From Nitrospirota bacterium (GTDB lineage: Bacteria; Nitrospirota; Thermodesulfovibrionia; Thermodesulfovibrionales; JdFR-85), in assembly GCA_013151785.1 (NCBI GenBank), contig JAADHP010000062.1, positions 1 through 6,140 of the forward strand: a DNA stretch of 6,140 bases, given 5' to 3'. Under the pieces are notes generated by a model. That model was given only the letters and a program-made list of their open reading frames with translations, was not told the origin of the DNA and ran no database searches. The position numbers and the translations under genes are program-made. Each line of letters begins with the position of its first letter. The stretch's first letter is position 1. This document shows, piece by piece, positions 4,723 to 6,140 of this stretch.

Positions 4723-6140
4723 ATGGAGATGAACAATTTTAAAACACAATCATTGATGATTCAGGGAACCGGCTCCGGGGTTGGTAAAAGCCTCATAGTA
4801 GCCGGCCTGTGCAGGATCCTTAGCGACATGAAGATCAGGGTCGCACCTTTCAAGGCACAGAACATGGCCCTGAATTCATTTGTCACAAAGGATGGCGGAG
4901 AGATCGGAAGGGCACAGGCACTCCAGGCAGAGGCTGCAAGGGTTGAACCATCGGTTTACATGAATCCCGTGCTTCTGAAGGCCTCTGGTGAAAAGGGTGC
5001 ACAGGTTGTGCTCAATGGCCGTGTCCACTCCAACATGACAGCAAAGGACTATTACGAGTTTCGCCATACTGCATGGCCTGTTGTAACAGAGGCATGGCAA
5101 AGACTTGCTGAGGAGTTTGACATAATCCTTATTGAAGGTGCTGGCTCACCTGCCGAGATAAACCTGATGGATAAGGAGATCGTAAATATGGCTGTTGCAA
5201 GATATACTGGTTCACCTGTGGTGCTTGTGGGAGATATTGATCGGGGAGGGGTCTTCGCATCTCTCTATGGAACAGTTGCCCTGCTGGATGGTGATGCCTC
5301 CAGGATCAGGGCATTCATAATAAACCGTTTCAGAGGCGATATCTCAATACTTGAGCCTGGCAATCGCCTTATCACTGAAAAGACAGGGATACCTGTAATC
5401 GGTGTCATACCATATATCAGGGACCTTGTCCTCAATGAGGAAGACGGACTTTCATTAAATAACAGGACAACCGACTATTCAAGACCCCTTAAAATCACCA
5501 TCCTCAGAACACCATTCATCTCCAACTTCACGGACTTTGATCCTTTTCTTTTTGAGCCTGACGTACAGTTGTTATTCTCCTTAAGGAAAGAGGATATCCT
5601 GCAGTCTGATCTTGTCATAGTGCCTGGTTCCAAGAATACCATAAAAGACCTTGTCTATTTGAAAGAAAGAGGTATTGACATTCTCTTGAGGGAAAGGGCA
5701 AAGACAGATGGTTATATCATTGGTATCTGTGGTGGCTATCAGATGCTGGGTAAAAGGATCAAAGACCCCTTTGGAGTGGAATCAGAGTATAAATCAATGG
5801 ATGCAATAGGACTGCTTGATGTGGAAACAGACCTCAAGGAGAGCAAAACAACCTCTCAGGTCACCGCCTCACTTGACAGAAGCATCCCCCTTATCAACAA
5901 CACCTATGAAAACCTGAAGGGTTACGAGATCCATATGGGCGAAAGCCTTACTGACAACCCCCTATTCACAATAAAAAGGACCGCAGGGAACAAAACCGTA
6001 AGGGATGGCTCTGCAAAAGGCCCTGTCTGGGGCACGTATATCCACGGCATTTTTGACAACGACAGACTGAGAAGAGATATGCTGAACTCCCTGAGAGAGA
6101 GAAAGGGGCTCCCTCCGGTGGAATCAGTGGTTCGCTATGA
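4723..6140 (+). CDS. cobQ: Cobyric acid synthase (3' end outside window)
   Basis: The visible 472 residues belong to CobQ/CbiP, the glutamine-dependent amidotransferase that amidates the b, d, e and g side chains of adenosylcobyrinic acid a,c-diamide to give adenosylcobyric acid, using four ATP and four glutamine. The N-terminal dethiobiotin-synthetase-like ATPase domain (~11-235) shows the P-loop QGTGSGVGKS (14-23), FKAQNMALNS (43-52), IEGAGSPAEINL (137-148) and GDIDRGGVFAS (170-180). The C-terminal class I glutaminase domain (~255-472) has PGSKNT (301-306), GICGGYQMLG (334-343) with nucleophile C336, GYEIHMG (400-406), and YIHGIF (439-444) with catalytic H441. The family is about 490-510 residues, so roughly 20-40 are missing at the right edge. 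The start is uncertain: ATG 4723 has only a GGA at 4715-4717; ATG 4729 has GGAG directly adjacent; ATG 4756 abuts the P-loop strand. An in-frame ATG at 4663 lies within the structured element and is unlikely. No frameshift is seen. Confidence 0.95.
   Translation, partial: MEMNNFKTQSLMIQGTGSGVGKSLIVAGLCRILSDMKIRVAPFKAQNMALNSFVTKDGGEIGRAQALQAEAARVEPSVYMNPVLLKASGEKGAQVVLNGRVHSNMTAKDYYEFRHTAWPVVTEAWQRLAEEFDIILIEGAGSPAEINLMDKEIVNMAVARYTGSPVVLVGDIDRGGVFASLYGTVALLDGDASRIRAFIINRFRGDISILEPGNRLITEKTGIPVIGVIPYIRDLVLNEEDGLSLNNRTTDYSRPLKITILRTPFISNFTDFDPFLFEPDVQLLFSLRKEDILQSDLVIVPGSKNTIKDLVYLKERGIDILLRERAKTDGYIIGICGGYQMLGKRIKDPFGVESEYKSMDAIGLLDVETDLKESKTTSQVTASLDRSIPLINNTYENLKGYEIHMGESLTDNPLFTIKRTAGNKTVRDGSAKGPVWGTYIHGIFDNDRLRRDMLNSLRERKGLPPVESVVRY

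Noticed and set aside
4471..4749. 92-codon minus-strand ORF across the gap
   Set aside because: It reads straight through both arms of the structured element and into the cobQ start, has no recognisable domain, and its composition looks like antisense of non-coding DNA.

Overview
The window looks like a bacterial chromosome segment of moderate, slightly AT-leaning base composition. Arginine is mostly AGA/AGG and ATA is common for isoleucine. All recognisable genes lie on the + strand. Gene content (a DUF5752-like protein, a TreT-type glycosyltransferase, a fused trehalose-6-phosphate synthase/phosphatase, and cobyric acid synthase) suggests a Nitrospirota or deltaproteobacterial-type organism. 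That placement is an impression from gene style and has not been tested.

Region 1 (1-4054) is a tightly packed trehalose operon. It opens with the C-terminal part of a DUF5752-like protein, cut by the left window edge, which is two tandem copies of one ~110-residue unit. Its stop codon overlaps the GTG start of a 406-residue TreT-like GT4 glycosyltransferase. That gene's stop in turn overlaps (ATGA) the start of a 745-residue fusion of an OtsA-type GT20 synthase and an OtsB-type HAD phosphatase. The locus therefore encodes two ways to join two glucose units: directly from nucleotide-glucose plus glucose (TreT), and through trehalose 6-phosphate (TPS then TPP). Alternatively the two glycosyltransferases form one complex, as reported for the TPSP/glycosyltransferase pair of the archaeon Thermoproteus tenax. 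The DUF5752 protein is a candidate third partner of unknown role.

Region 2 (4055-4722) is a 668-base gap with no convincing gene. It holds two separate long inverted-repeat elements. The first (4240-4389) has 15-bp perfect arms and an internal 8-bp hairpin. The second (4555-4693) is more striking: a 22-bp closing stem, a 17-bp arm with a 4-nt bulge, and an 11-bp arm capped by a GNRA-type tetraloop, forming a three-way junction just upstream of the next gene. It could be a cis-regulatory leader RNA or a MITE-like mobile element flanked by TA dinucleotides. The sequence alone does not decide. A plausible promoter at 4442-4471 would place it in the 5' leader of the downstream gene.

Region 3 (4723-6140) is cobyric acid synthase (CobQ/CbiP), a cobalamin pathway enzyme that runs off the right edge with roughly its last 20-40 residues missing. 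It has no obvious functional link to the trehalose genes.
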